Positions 8,374 to 17,687 are shown, counted from the stretch's first letter. The stretch: DNA of 61,073 nucleotides from an uncultured Anaeroplasmataceae bacterium (GCA_947589245.1 CANQBD010000007.1:1-61073); one strand, 5' to 3'. Program-made: numbers and translations. Notes: generated by a model from the letters alone, not told the origin.

Positions 8374-9111
8374 ATGGAAAAGTATCAAGAAATTGAAAGA
8401 ACCATAATTAAAACTTATCGGGCTCATTTGTGGGCTCCTTTTATCAAAGCTCTTAAGGAGTATCAATTATTAGAAGTAAATGATCATGTAGGTATTTTTA
8501 TTTTTGGTGATAAAAAAAGTATGTTAATTGCTAAACTTTTTGAAGAGCTAAAAAAGCATTCTGATTTTGATTTTATGGTTAGCTATGTTGCTTGTAATCT
8601 AGATGAATTAAAATATTCAGATAACTTAGATTTATTAAATATTAAAGCTATTAGAAAAGATAATTTTAATAAAGATATAAATAGCGTGCAGTTAGTGGCT
8701 AAGGAATTAGGAATAAATAAAATAGTTGGTGTTTTTAATTTTGATGATGTCATTGAAGCTACATTAGGTAGTATTTTAAAAAGAGGCTGTTATGAAACGA
8801 TTTTACCTAAGCAATGCTTAGATTTTAATCTTGAACTTATTAATCCTCTTTATTTGATTAGAAATCGGGATATGACTAGATGGGCTAATTTTAATGAACT
8901 TAAATTTATTGAAAAGCCTAAGAACGTAGAAGGCCTAGATGTTGCTGGTCTAATCCAGAATTTACAAGATTATAATCCCTTAGTTGAAAAGAATATTTTT
9001 AAAAGTACAGAAAATGTCAATTTAGATAAGGTTTTGGGTTACTATGACAATCATTTAAAGGTTACCTTTTTAGATGATTATGATTCAAAATCTGATAAAG
9101 AAAGTACTTAA
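8374..9111 (+). CDS. Degenerate TtcA-like (N-type ATP pyrophosphatase fold) protein
   Basis: The N-terminus (MEKYQEIERTII, then HLWAPFIKALKEYQLLE) and the late segments (DDVIEATLGSI, NPLYLIRNRD, NPLVEKNIFKSTENV) closely follow the TtcA-like protein common in Firmicutes. The catalytic parts are missing. The PP-loop SGGKDS is replaced by FGDKKS. The stretch with the first CxxC pair is deleted, and the second cysteine pair region reads EKPKN. At 246 residues it is shorter than usual (about 285), yet the frame is intact. It is therefore probably a non-catalytic paralogue rather than a 2-thiocytidine synthetase. The ATG at 8374 behind GAGGTGAAGG is preferred to an upstream GTG. It is a single gene between terminators. 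Confidence 0.75.
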   Translation: MEKYQEIERTIIKTYRAHLWAPFIKALKEYQLLEVNDHVGIFIFGDKKSMLIAKLFEELKKHSDFDFMVSYVACNLDELKYSDNLDLLNIKAIRKDNFNKDINSVQLVAKELGINKIVGVFNFDDVIEATLGSILKRGCYETILPKQCLDFNLELINPLYLIRNRDMTRWANFNELKFIEKPKNVEGLDVAGLIQNLQDYNPLVEKNIFKSTENVNLDKVLGYYDNHLKVTFLDDYDSKSDKEST

Positions 9112-9204
9112 ATTAGTTTATTATTTTGTAATTAGTAAAAGAATTAGAATTATTAATTAAGACATATTTTTAGTTTTTAAATTTCTTGATTGTTTAGATG
9201 CTAT

Positions 9205-9234
9205 AATAACCACTATTTTGGGGTTATTTTTTTT
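9205..9234 (+). terminator. Terminator after the TtcA-like gene
   Basis: AATAACC and GGTTATT around a ten-base loop, then eight T, about 95 bases after the stop codon of the previous gene. Confidence 0.75.
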
Positions 9235-9248
9235 GTTGAAAAAAATGC

Positions 9249-9277
9249 TTGACATCAAACAATTTATTGACTATAAT
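9249..9277 (+). promoter_or_regulatory. Sigma-A promoter of first MarR/ABC operon
   Basis: TTGACA (9249-9254), 17 bases, TATAAT (9272-9277): a consensus vegetative promoter. No clear long palindrome overlaps it, so the MarR operator cannot be placed with confidence. Confidence 0.88.
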
Positions 9278-9311
9278 ACATTTTGTTGTTATTAGGAAAA
9301 GAGGCTCAAAT

Positions 9312-9749
9312 ATGGAACATATTGGAATTGAAATTAGAAATCTCAATAATTTAATTTCACGAAAGGTCTCAAATTTAAAAACCATTTTACTTTTAGATGA
9401 AATTACAGGAAACAATGGTTTTATTTTGTGTTATTTAGCTAAGAATAGTTCAAGAGTTATTACGCAAAAGGATATTGAGAAGTCACTTGGAATAACTAGA
9501 TCAACTGCTTCAACTGTTTTATCTTTGATGGAGAAGAAGGATTTAATTAAGCGAGAAATTTTAGAACGTGATAGTCGGATAAAAGTAATTAATATCACAA
9601 GTAAAGGTAAAGAACTTAGTTCAATGATTGATAAAGAATTAGAAGCATTTGAAAAACAGCTTGTTAGTGGTTTTTCCAAAGAAGAAATTAATAGTTTTTT
9701 AAGTTATTTATATCGTATAAAGGAGAATGTTGGAGGTGGACAAAAGTGA
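9312..9749 (+). CDS. MarR-family transcriptional regulator
   Basis: 145-residue winged-helix regulator. The HTH region (KDIEKSLGITRSTASTVLSLMEKKDLI) is followed by the wing ERDSRIKVINITSKGKEL, the classic MarR pattern with a conserved Asp-Arg pair. The final helices would form the dimer interface. The start at 9312 follows AAAAGAGG and lies downstream of the promoter; the frame is open upstream only across the promoter. It overlaps the first ABC gene by four bases. By analogy with other MarR-ABC-ABC operons it most likely represses its own operon until a substrate drug or lipid binds; this is inference. Confidence 0.88.
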   Translation: MEHIGIEIRNLNNLISRKVSNLKTILLLDEITGNNGFILCYLAKNSSRVITQKDIEKSLGITRSTASTVLSLMEKKDLIKREILERDSRIKVINITSKGKELSSMIDKELEAFEKQLVSGFSKEEINSFLSYLYRIKENVGGGQK

Positions 9750-11497
9750 TTAAAACATTAATGAAGAGTATTAGAGAATTTAAAATACAATCTATTTTGA
9801 CTCCAATCTTTGTGTCATTTGAAGTAATTATGGAATGTTTAATTCCACTTTTAATGAGTTTTATATTAATGAAAGCTCAAGAGGAGTCACCTGATACAAA
9901 TTTAATTATCATATTGAGTTTGGGGATTGTGGCTTTAGGTTTTATTTCTTTAGCTTTTGGTGTTTTGTCTGGTAAATTTGGCGCAATAGCTTCCTCAGGC
10001 TTTGCGAGAAATTTACGAAAGGATTTGTTTTATAAATCGCAAGAATTTTCTTTTGAAAATATTGATAAGTTTTCCTCAGCCAGCTTAGTCACAAGAATGA
10101 CTACCGATATAACAAATATCCAAATGTCTTATGGAATGATTATAAGAGTGGCCGTAAGAGCTCCTTTGATGATGCTTTTCTCAGTTATTTTATCTTTTGT
10201 TGTTTCTTGGAAAATGGCTTTAATTTATGTTTCTATTGTTCCTATTTTAGCTCTCATACTTTTTGGTATCATCAAGATTGCGATGCCTGTTTTTGATAAG
10301 GTATTTCATAAATATGATAGTTTAAATGCTAAGGTTGAAGAAAATATTAAAGGTATAAGAGTTGTTAAAACGTATGTTAAAGAAGATTATGAAAAGGATA
10401 AATTTTATAAATCATCAGATGAGGTGAGAAAAGATTTTGTTAAAGCTGAAAGAATTGTTGCTTGGAATCAACCAGCAATGATGTTTTTCATGTATTGTGC
10501 TTTGACAATTGTATCCTTCTTAAGTGGTTATTTAATTGTTACTACAAATCAAACAGAACTAAATATTGGGGAGATTTCAACTATTTTAACCTATGGTACG
10601 CAAATTCTTATGAGTTTAATGATGTTATCAATGATTTTTGTTACGTTGTCTTTATCGCTTGCCTCCGTGCGAAGAGTAGTAGAGGTTTTAGAGGAAGAAA
10701 GTACTATAACTAATCCTAAAAATCCTGTTATGGAGCTTAAAGATGGTTCAATTGATTTTAAGGATGTTTCCTTTAAATATTCAGCTAATGCTTTAAAATA
10801 TGCTTTATCTGATGTCAATATTCATATTAATTCTGGTGAAACAATTGGGATCATTGGTGGTACTGGTTCTTCAAAAACTACCTTTGTTAATTTATTATCT
10901 AGATTATATGATACAACTGTTGGTGAGGTCTTAGTTGGTGGTCTAAATGTCAAGGATTATGACTTAAAGGTTTTACGGGATAATGTGGCTGTTGTTTTAC
11001 AAAAAAATGTTTTATTCTCAGGTACTATTATCGAAAATCTACGCTGGGGAAACAAAGATGCAACAGAAGAAGAAATAAAAGAAGCTTGTCGTTTTGCTTG
11101 TGCTGCTGAATTTGTGGAGCAATTTCCTGACCAGTATGAAACTTACATTGAGCAAGGTGGTAGTAATGTTTCTGGTGGTCAAAAACAAAGACTATGTATT
11201 GCAAGAGCTTTATTAAAAAAGCCTAAAATTCTAATCCTAGATGATTCAACTAGTGCGGTTGACACGAAAACAGATGCTTTGATTCGCAAGTCTTTTAAGG
11301 AAAATATTCCTAATACAACTAAGATAATAATTGCTCAAAGGATATCTTCAATTGAAGATGCTGATCGAATTATTGTTTTAGATGGTGGTAGGATTGATGC
11401 CGTTGGTACGCATACTGAATTATTAAAGAGTAATGCGATTTACCAAGAGGTCTATAACATTCAAAATAAGATAGGTGGTAATAATGATGAAAAGTAG
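9746..11497 (+). CDS. ABC transporter, TMD-NBD half, degenerate-site subunit
   Basis: Half-transporter of 583 residues: about six membrane spans (residues 15-310) fused to a nucleotide-binding domain. Walker A is the unusual GGTGSSKTT (about 371-379), with Ser where Gly is usual. The Q-loop is followed by a full signature SGGQKQRL. Walker B ends ILILDDSTSAVD, with Asp in place of the catalytic Glu. The H-loop His reads as Gln (IIAQRISS). These features mark the non-canonical half of a heterodimeric exporter of the BmrCD/TM287-288 type. Start is GTG at 9746 behind GGAGGTGG. It is translated with the next gene, overlapping it by 14 bases. Confidence 0.92.
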   Translation: MIKTLMKSIREFKIQSILTPIFVSFEVIMECLIPLLMSFILMKAQEESPDTNLIIILSLGIVALGFISLAFGVLSGKFGAIASSGFARNLRKDLFYKSQEFSFENIDKFSSASLVTRMTTDITNIQMSYGMIIRVAVRAPLMMLFSVILSFVVSWKMALIYVSIVPILALILFGIIKIAMPVFDKVFHKYDSLNAKVEENIKGIRVVKTYVKEDYEKDKFYKSSDEVRKDFVKAERIVAWNQPAMMFFMYCALTIVSFLSGYLIVTTNQTELNIGEISTILTYGTQILMSLMMLSMIFVTLSLSLASVRRVVEVLEEESTITNPKNPVMELKDGSIDFKDVSFKYSANALKYALSDVNIHINSGETIGIIGGTGSSKTTFVNLLSRLYDTTVGEVLVGGLNVKDYDLKVLRDNVAVVLQKNVLFSGTIIENLRWGNKDATEEEIKEACRFACAAEFVEQFPDQYETYIEQGGSNVSGGQKQRLCIARALLKKPKILILDDSTSAVDTKTDALIRKSFKENIPNTTKIIIAQRISSIEDADRIIVLDGGRIDAVGTHTELLKSNAIYQEVYNIQNKIGGNNDEK

Positions 11498-13397
11498 AAG
11501 AATCAATTTCAAAACATTAGTTCCTATTGTAAAAATGTTATTTAAAACCTATAAAGTAAGATGTTTTATAGTTGTTTTATGTTTAATAGTTTCAGCTATC
11601 AGCACAATTGCTTCTAGTGTTTTTATTAAGCAAATAACCGATATTATTGAAAAGGCCTTAAATTTGGCTTCTTATCAAAATGGTTATGAGCTATTTGAAT
11701 ATATTAAGCCTGATTTATTGAATACAATTTTTGCCATGATCGCTGTATATGCTGTAGGGATTATTTCTTCAATCACTTACACTCAAATTATGGCTGTTAT
11801 AGGTCAAGGATTTTTGTGTAAGATAAGAGTAGAGATGTTTAACAAAATGGAATCTTTACCTGTCAAATATTTTGATCGCCATCAGCATGGTGACATTATG
11901 AGTCATTATACTAATGATGTTGATGCCTTAAGGCAATTTGTTTGTCAATCCTTACCTCAATGTGTTTCAACAATTTTAAGCATGATTTTTGCCATAACTA
12001 TTATGTTAACCTATAGTTTATGGTTATTCTTGATTGTTTTTGTTGGGGCTATTGCCATGCTTTTTGTTACAAGTCATGTTGGTGGTAATTCAGCTAAATA
12101 CTTTATGAAGATGCAAATATCTACTGGTAAGGTTGAAGGCTTTATTGAAGAGATGATGCAGGGGTCTAAGGTTGTTAAGGTTTTCTCTCATGAAGAGGAG
12201 GCAAAGAAGGACTTTGATTTAATCAATGATCAACTTTATGATGATAGTCGTAAAGCTCAGCACTTTTCTAATATTTTGATGCCTATTTTAGGCAATATTG
12301 GCAATATTCAATATTCCTTGATTTCAATTATTGGAGTGCTTCTATATGTTTTTAATTTAACCAATGTTTCAATCTTGGGTGTTAGTGCTATGACAATGTC
12401 AATCATTATTACATTCTTACCTATGTCGAAACAATTTACCCAATCCGTTGCTAATATCTCTCAGCAGGTTTCAATGATTGCGATGGCAATGGCTGGTACT
12501 CAAAGAATTCTTGATTTACTTGCTGAAGAGGAAGAAAAGGATGAGGGCTATGTCACTTTAGTTAATGCTAAAGAAGAAGAAAATAAACTTATTGAAACTG
12601 TTGAAAGAACAGGTGTTTGGGCTTGGAAAGAACCAAGTGCTGATGGCTTTAAATACACTAAGCTTACTGGTGATATTCTTCTTAAAGATGTGGATTTTGG
12701 CTATACTCAAGAAAAAATTGTTTTACACAATGTTAATATTTATGCTAATCCTGGTCAAAAGATTGCTTTTGTTGGGGCTACAGGTGCTGGAAAGACAACC
12801 ATTACTAATTTGATTAATCGTTTTTATGATATTCAAAAGGGTCAAATTTTATATGATGGTATTGATATTACTAAGATTAAAAAGAATGATTTAAGAAGAA
12901 GCTTAGGTATTGTTTTACAGGATACAAATCTTTTCACAGGTACTGTGATGGATAATATTCGCTATGGTCGATTAGATGCCACTGATGAAGATGTTTATCA
13001 GGCTGCCAAGATAGCTAATGCTTATGACTTTATAACTCGTTTACCAGACGGCTTTAATACAATGCTTACTGGTGATGGTGCTAATCTTTCCCAAGGCCAA
13101 CGTCAGCTTATCAGTATTGCTAGAGCTGCCTGTGCTGATGCTCCAGTTATGATTTTAGATGAAGCAACTTCTTCAATTGATACTAGAACGGAGGCTTTAG
13201 TCCAAAGAGGTACTGACCAGTTAATGAGTGGTCGAACTGTCTTTATTATTGCTCACCGTTTATCAACCGTTCAAAATTCAGACTGTATAATGGTTTTAGA
13301 TCATGGTAGGATAATTGAACGTGGTTCACATGCTTCATTGATAGCTCAAAAAGGTACTTATTATCAGTTATATACTGGGGCTTTTGAACTAGAATAA
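11484..13397 (+). CDS. ABC transporter, TMD-NBD half, catalytic subunit
   Basis: Partner half-transporter of 637 residues. The six-span domain starts at about residue 25; HGDIMSHYTNDVD is the usual coupling-helix region. The NBD has Walker A GATGAGKTT (about 431-439), signature LSQGQRQL, Walker B MILDEATSSID with the catalytic Glu, and H-loop IIAHRLST. The signature carries SQGQ rather than SGGQ, as is common in these heterodimer partners. An insert of about 40 residues before the NBD (EEEENKLIETVERTGVW region) is longer than usual. Start is ATG at 11484 within GGTGGT-N4 spacing; the next codon is also ATG. Together with the previous gene it should form a multidrug or lipid exporter. Confidence 0.92.
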   Translation: MMKSRRINFKTLVPIVKMLFKTYKVRCFIVVLCLIVSAISTIASSVFIKQITDIIEKALNLASYQNGYELFEYIKPDLLNTIFAMIAVYAVGIISSITYTQIMAVIGQGFLCKIRVEMFNKMESLPVKYFDRHQHGDIMSHYTNDVDALRQFVCQSLPQCVSTILSMIFAITIMLTYSLWLFLIVFVGAIAMLFVTSHVGGNSAKYFMKMQISTGKVEGFIEEMMQGSKVVKVFSHEEEAKKDFDLINDQLYDDSRKAQHFSNILMPILGNIGNIQYSLISIIGVLLYVFNLTNVSILGVSAMTMSIIITFLPMSKQFTQSVANISQQVSMIAMAMAGTQRILDLLAEEEEKDEGYVTLVNAKEEENKLIETVERTGVWAWKEPSADGFKYTKLTGDILLKDVDFGYTQEKIVLHNVNIYANPGQKIAFVGATGAGKTTITNLINRFYDIQKGQILYDGIDITKIKKNDLRRSLGIVLQDTNLFTGTVMDNIRYGRLDATDEDVYQAAKIANAYDFITRLPDGFNTMLTGDGANLSQGQRQLISIARAACADAPVMILDEATSSIDTRTEALVQRGTDQLMSGRTVFIIAHRLSTVQNSDCIMVLDHGRIIERGSHASLIAQKGTYYQLYTGAFELE

Positions 13398-13537
13398 TTT
13401 AAATGAAAAATATTTTCTTTATATTTCTTTAGCTCATTTTACTTAGTTAATCTAAACGTGTTTTATAAGGCTATTTTTATGCTGAGTTTCAATATAACTA
13501 TAGCTTTAAAAACTTTAGAAAAAATGCAACCTAATTT

Positions 13538-13710
13538 TGAAGTGAACCCAAAATGTTAGACAAAAAAGTTTAACAAGGAGGGTTCACTTTTTAATGAGTA
13601 AAGATAAATTAAAAGTTGTAAAATATTATCTAGAAAATATGCCTTTTGGGCAGAAGTGTTATTTGTAAGGAGTTTAGTGTTAAGGATTTAGGGCTAATGA
13701 AAAATTAGAA
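13538..13710 (+). pseudogene. Decayed IS3-family end with orfA remnant
   Basis: TGAAGTGAACCC followed by AAAATGTTAGAC resembles the terminal repeat of IS3/IS150-type elements. AAGTGAACCC (13540-13549) recurs inverted as GGGTTCACTT (13579-13588). AAGGAGGG then leads to an ATG at 13594. The frame begins MSKDKLKVVKYYLEN, like IS3 OrfA proteins, but stops at 13668. Another frame continues with KEFSVKDLG, the kind of segment expected next in OrfA. No orfB or right end is visible. The rest of 13398-13750 shows no gene. It is a dead remnant lying just before the ileS leader. Confidence 0.6.
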
Positions 13711-13754
13711 AAATATATTTACTTTTTGGAAAAAATAGTGTATATTTAATTTGT

Positions 13755-13980
13755 TAAAATATTGATGATATTAGATGAAATTACTTTGTGGTTTTAGCGA
13801 GTTATTGGTTGGTGAAAAATAATAAAAACAAGTAATTTGGATCACTAATGGAGATGATACATGCAAAGTGTATCCGTCTTGACCTTGCGTTAAAAGGAAA
13901 TGAGTGCTTAAATTTGATTTAAGAACAAGGGTGGTACCACGTCTACAACGTCCTTTGATTACAAAGGATTTTTTTTATTT
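13755..13980 (+). promoter_or_regulatory. T-box leader (Ile specifier) of ileS
   Basis: The conserved T-box AGGGTGGTACCACG lies at 13928-13941. A terminator hairpin TCCTTTG-ATTA-CAAAGGA (13951-13968) with an eight-T run follows. Upstream, stem I carries an AGTAA turn and a specifier loop reading ATC-A (ATC at 13841-13843), an Ile codon matching the downstream gene. Uncharged tRNA-Ile should stabilise the antiterminator and allow ileS transcription. A possible promoter is TTTACT (13718) with TATATT (13741). Confidence 0.92.
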
Positions 13981-13995
13981 TTAGGAGGAAAAATT

Positions 13996-16686
13996 ATGGA
14001 TTACAAGGATACTCTATTTATGGGGAAAACTGAGTTTGAAATGCGCGGTAATTTAAGTAACAAGGAGCCCCAAATTCAAGCTAAATGGGAGGAACTAGAT
14101 CTTTATAATGCGGTGATAAGAAAAAATGCTGATAAGAAGGAATATACTCTTCATGATGGACCTCCCTACGCTAATGGGGATATTCATCTAGGGCATGCTT
14201 TAAATAAGATTTTGAAAGACTTTGTTGTGCGCTATAAAAATATGAATGGCTTTAAGTCAGTTTATATTCCTGGTTGGGATACTCATGGATTACCTATTGA
14301 AACAGCTTTACAAAAGGCTGGTATTAATCGTAAAGAGAAGACTATTGCTGAATTTAGAGAGTTATGCGAAGAATATGCCTATAAGCAGGTTGAACGTCAA
14401 AAAGTTGGCTTTAAGCGTCTTGGTGTTTTAGGTGATTTTGAACATCCTTATATTACTTTACAGCATGATTTTGAACGTGATCAAATTTTAGTATTTGCTA
14501 AAATGGCTGAAAAGGGTCTAATTTATAAAGGTCTAAAGCCTGTTTATTGGTCACCATCTAGTGAATCAGCTTTAGCAGAGGCTGAAATTGAATATCATGA
14601 TAAGGAAGATACATCTATTTATTTTCGACTTCCGATTGTTGAAAATAAAGAATTTGCTGATGCAGCATTTTTAGTATGGACAACTACTCCTTGGACCTTG
14701 CCAGCTAACTTGGCTGTTTGTGCTGGTCCGTTAATTGATTATGTTTTAGCTGAAACAAGCAAGGGTAAATTCATTTTTGGTTTAGAACTTTTAAATACTT
14801 TAAAGTCCCTTTTAGATTTAGGAGATGTAAAGATTTTAAAATATTTTAAGGGTAAAGATTTAGAAGGGTTAAAATATAAGCATCCATTATATGATCGGAT
14901 TTCACCATGTATTTTAGGTGACTACGTTTCAATAACTGATGGTACTGGTTTAGTTCATATTGCTCCTGGTCATGGTGAAGATGACTTTGTTGTTGGTAAA
15001 GCTTATAAGTTAGATATTTTATGTCCAGTTGATTCAAGAGGTTTCATGACTAAAGAGGCTGGTAAATATGAGGGATTATTTTATGCTGATTGTAATGAGG
15101 CTGTCATAGCCGATTTGGAAGAAAAGAAGGCTCTAATTAAGAGTGTTAAAATCGTTCATAGCTATCCTCATGATTGGCGTACTAAAAAGCCAGTTATTTT
15201 TCGAGCTACTCCTCAGTGGTTTGCCTCAATTGATCCAATAAAAGATGAAATTTTAAAAGCAATTAATTCAGTTACTTGGAATCCAAAATGGGGCGATGTT
15301 AGAATTTCTAATATGATTAAGGATCGTCACGATTGGTGTATTTCTCGACAAAGAGCTTGGGGTGTACCAATCCCAGTTTTCTATGCTGAAAATGGTGATG
15401 CAATTTTAGATTCTAGAGTATTGAGTCATATTGCTGAATTGTTTGGGAAATATGGTTCTAACATTTGGTTTACAAGTGAGGCAAAAGATTTATTACCAAA
15501 GGGCTTTACACATCCTGGTAGTCCAAATGGTATTTTTAAAAAAGAAACTGATATTATGGATGTTTGGTTTGATAGTGGTTCATCTTATATGCTTCTTAAA
15601 AGAAGAGGAATCAAGTATCCTGCCGATCTTTATTTAGAGGGTTCTGATCAATATCGTGGCTGGTTCAATTCATCAATAATTACCGCTGTAGCAACGACAG
15701 GTGTTGCGCCATATAAGACTGTAGTATCTCATGGCTTTACCCTTGATGGTGAAGGTCGGAAGATGTCTAAATCTTTAGGCAATACCGTTGACCCAATTAA
15801 GACTTGTAATGAATTTGGGGCTGATATTTTAAGACTATGGGTGGCATCAATTGAGTATCGTGCTGATATGCCGCTTTCTAAAGATATTTTAAAACAAGTT
15901 TCTGAATCTTATCGTAAGATAAGAAATACAATTCGCTTCTTAATGGCTAATACTAATGATTTTAGAAAGTCTCAATCTTTAAGCTATGAAGACTTGTTAC
16001 CGGTTGATAAATATATGTATCTAAAGCTTCAAAAGTTTATTGCTAAAATTAAAAATCACTATGATAATTTTGATTTTGGTGAGGTCTATCGTACAACAAA
16101 TACTTTTATTGCTAATGACTTATCAGCATTTTATTTGGATTTTACAAAAGACATTTTATATATTGAACATCCAAGCAGTAAAAAACGGCTTTCTTGTCAA
16201 ACTGTTTTTTATGCTATTTTAGAGGCTTTATTAAAGCTTTTATCGCCAATCATTCCTCATACTGCTAGTGAAGCCTATAATCTTTTGCCAGATAAAGAGG
16301 CAGCAGATATTTATTTAACTGATATGCCAAATCCTGATTTGCGTGAAGATGCCTTAGAGGGTTTATTTGATAAATTTATGAATTATCGGGAAGCCATTTT
16401 AAAGGCTTTAGAAGTGGCAAGAAGTGAAAAGGTTATAGGTAAAAGTTTCAATTCAAAATTGATTATTACCTTAGATAAGGAAGCCCAAGAGGTATTTGAA
16501 GGCTTAAATTCGGATATTGCTCAACTTCTGATTGTTTCGCAACTTGAATATCGTTATGGTGATGCTTTTGGTGTAGAAGTTATAAAGGCTGTGGGCAGTA
16601 CTTGTGAAAGATGTTGGATGATTGTTCCAAAAATTAATGAAAATGGTCTTTGTCCAAGATGTCAAAAAATTGTTGATATGAAGTAA
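13996..16686 (+). CDS. ileS: Isoleucyl-tRNA synthetase
   Basis: Class I synthetase of 896 residues that charges tRNA-Ile. The HIGH motif appears as HLGH (64-67) within DGDIHLGHALNK, and KMSKS at 589-593. The central editing (CP1) domain includes WTTTPWTLPANLAV. DVWFDSGSS and GSDQYRGWFNSS are typical. The C-terminus has the bacterial-type zinc site CERCW...CPRC. Length and zinc finger fit the bacterial IleS1 form. AGGAGG precedes the ATG. Expression is controlled by the T-box leader just upstream. Confidence 0.97.
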   Translation: MDYKDTLFMGKTEFEMRGNLSNKEPQIQAKWEELDLYNAVIRKNADKKEYTLHDGPPYANGDIHLGHALNKILKDFVVRYKNMNGFKSVYIPGWDTHGLPIETALQKAGINRKEKTIAEFRELCEEYAYKQVERQKVGFKRLGVLGDFEHPYITLQHDFERDQILVFAKMAEKGLIYKGLKPVYWSPSSESALAEAEIEYHDKEDTSIYFRLPIVENKEFADAAFLVWTTTPWTLPANLAVCAGPLIDYVLAETSKGKFIFGLELLNTLKSLLDLGDVKILKYFKGKDLEGLKYKHPLYDRISPCILGDYVSITDGTGLVHIAPGHGEDDFVVGKAYKLDILCPVDSRGFMTKEAGKYEGLFYADCNEAVIADLEEKKALIKSVKIVHSYPHDWRTKKPVIFRATPQWFASIDPIKDEILKAINSVTWNPKWGDVRISNMIKDRHDWCISRQRAWGVPIPVFYAENGDAILDSRVLSHIAELFGKYGSNIWFTSEAKDLLPKGFTHPGSPNGIFKKETDIMDVWFDSGSSYMLLKRRGIKYPADLYLEGSDQYRGWFNSSIITAVATTGVAPYKTVVSHGFTLDGEGRKMSKSLGNTVDPIKTCNEFGADILRLWVASIEYRADMPLSKDILKQVSESYRKIRNTIRFLMANTNDFRKSQSLSYEDLLPVDKYMYLKLQKFIAKIKNHYDNFDFGEVYRTTNTFIANDLSAFYLDFTKDILYIEHPSSKKRLSCQTVFYAILEALLKLLSPIIPHTASEAYNLLPDKEAADIYLTDMPNPDLREDALEGLFDKFMNYREAILKALEVARSEKVIGKSFNSKLIITLDKEAQEVFEGLNSDIAQLLIVSQLEYRYGDAFGVEVIKAVGSTCERCWMIVPKINENGLCPRCQKIVDMK

Positions 16687-16694
16687 AATTAAAG

Positions 16695-16725
16695 ATCCCT
16701 ATTTGTAAGAATAGGGATTATTTTA
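16695..16725 (+). terminator. Terminator after ileS
   Basis: ATCCCTATT and AATAGGGAT form a nine-pair stem around a six-base loop. The following T tract is interrupted (TATTTT), so efficiency is uncertain. Confidence 0.6.
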
Positions 16726-16742
16726 GTCTATTGGCGAAGACT

Positions 16743-16771
16743 TTGACAATTTTAGATAAATTTGGTAAAAT
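16743..16771 (+). promoter_or_regulatory. Sigma-A promoter of the 16799-deoC-deoD group
   Basis: TTGACA (16743-16748), 17-base spacer, TAAAAT (16766-16771), 28 bases before the next start. Confidence 0.8.
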
Positions 16772-16798
16772 ATTATCGGTATATTAGGTGGTGAAACA

Positions 16799-17653
16799 AT
16801 GCAATTTAAATTCTATTATTTAAAAGAAGAAAGCCGTGTTTTTGATAGGACTGAGCTTTTGACTTTTTTTCAAGCAAATTCTAACATTTCAATTGAAAAT
16901 GTTGGTTTAGACCGGCATTATATCTATCATCATCCTATTCTTAATTTTGATGCCAGATTTATTCTTTCTAACAAGGGTGTCATTCCTAATGCAGTTCATC
17001 TAAATCCTCGTTACTTAGATGTCAATTTTAGAGTTGAGTTTGATATAACATTACCAACCTATTTTGCTGAGTTAGTTTTAGATATTGCTGAAGAAATAGC
17101 TAAAAGATTTAAATTTGTGGTCTATAATGAATCATATGAGGATGTTATAGCCTTTAGAAAAATGACTCTTGCAAAGACTTTTGAAATTTGGAAAAATGCT
17201 TATAAGAATAAAAATGAAGATGAGATAGCTAAATATAGTCGAATTGATCCAACCAGTTTAGCTCAAATTTATAATTATATTTTACGTAAACCTAAGCTAG
17301 AAGTTCTTTTAGATAAGAATAAAATAAAAATATCCGATTATTTTTTTATGCGTACTGATCGGTTAAGAACGGCCTTTGCTTGTGTTAAATGGGATGGATA
17401 TAGTTCATTTATTATTCCACCAAGTGTTGATATCTTACTCTTTGATGATCCAAAATATCGAAAATATATTAAGATGTCTGAACTAGTTGGAAAGTGCGAA
17501 AAGTTATTAAAAACTATTGATGGTTATGGTAATTTAAAAATAGTTGATATTAAGGCTGCCGCTAAATTACGTAAAATATTAATTAAGACTAATTTCGCAC
17601 CTCTTACGGCGGAGCTTAAAGAAATAAAATTAAGTGAAATTTTAGATATCTAA
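16799..17653 (+). CDS. Conserved-looking protein of unknown function
   Basis: I do not recognise this 284-residue protein. It is soluble, has no signal peptide or membrane span, and is rich in Lys, Tyr, Phe and Ile. Visible segments include a His-rich HYIYHHPILNFDARF near residue 40, NAVHLNPRYLDVNFRVEFD, and a basic C-terminal third with KAAAKLRKILIK. A strong promoter and an AGGTGGTG ribosome site precede it, and normal codon use supports a real gene. It lies 34 bases before deoC in the same direction and is probably co-transcribed with deoC-deoD, but nothing in it points to nucleoside metabolism. Confidence 0.7.
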   Translation: MQFKFYYLKEESRVFDRTELLTFFQANSNISIENVGLDRHYIYHHPILNFDARFILSNKGVIPNAVHLNPRYLDVNFRVEFDITLPTYFAELVLDIAEEIAKRFKFVVYNESYEDVIAFRKMTLAKTFEIWKNAYKNKNEDEIAKYSRIDPTSLAQIYNYILRKPKLEVLLDKNKIKISDYFFMRTDRLRTAFACVKWDGYSSFIIPPSVDILLFDDPKYRKYIKMSELVGKCEKLLKTIDGYGNLKIVDIKAAAKLRKILIKTNFAPLTAELKEIKLSEILDI

Positions 17654-17687
17654 TGTATAAAAAAAATTTAAAGGAAGGATAATAAAT

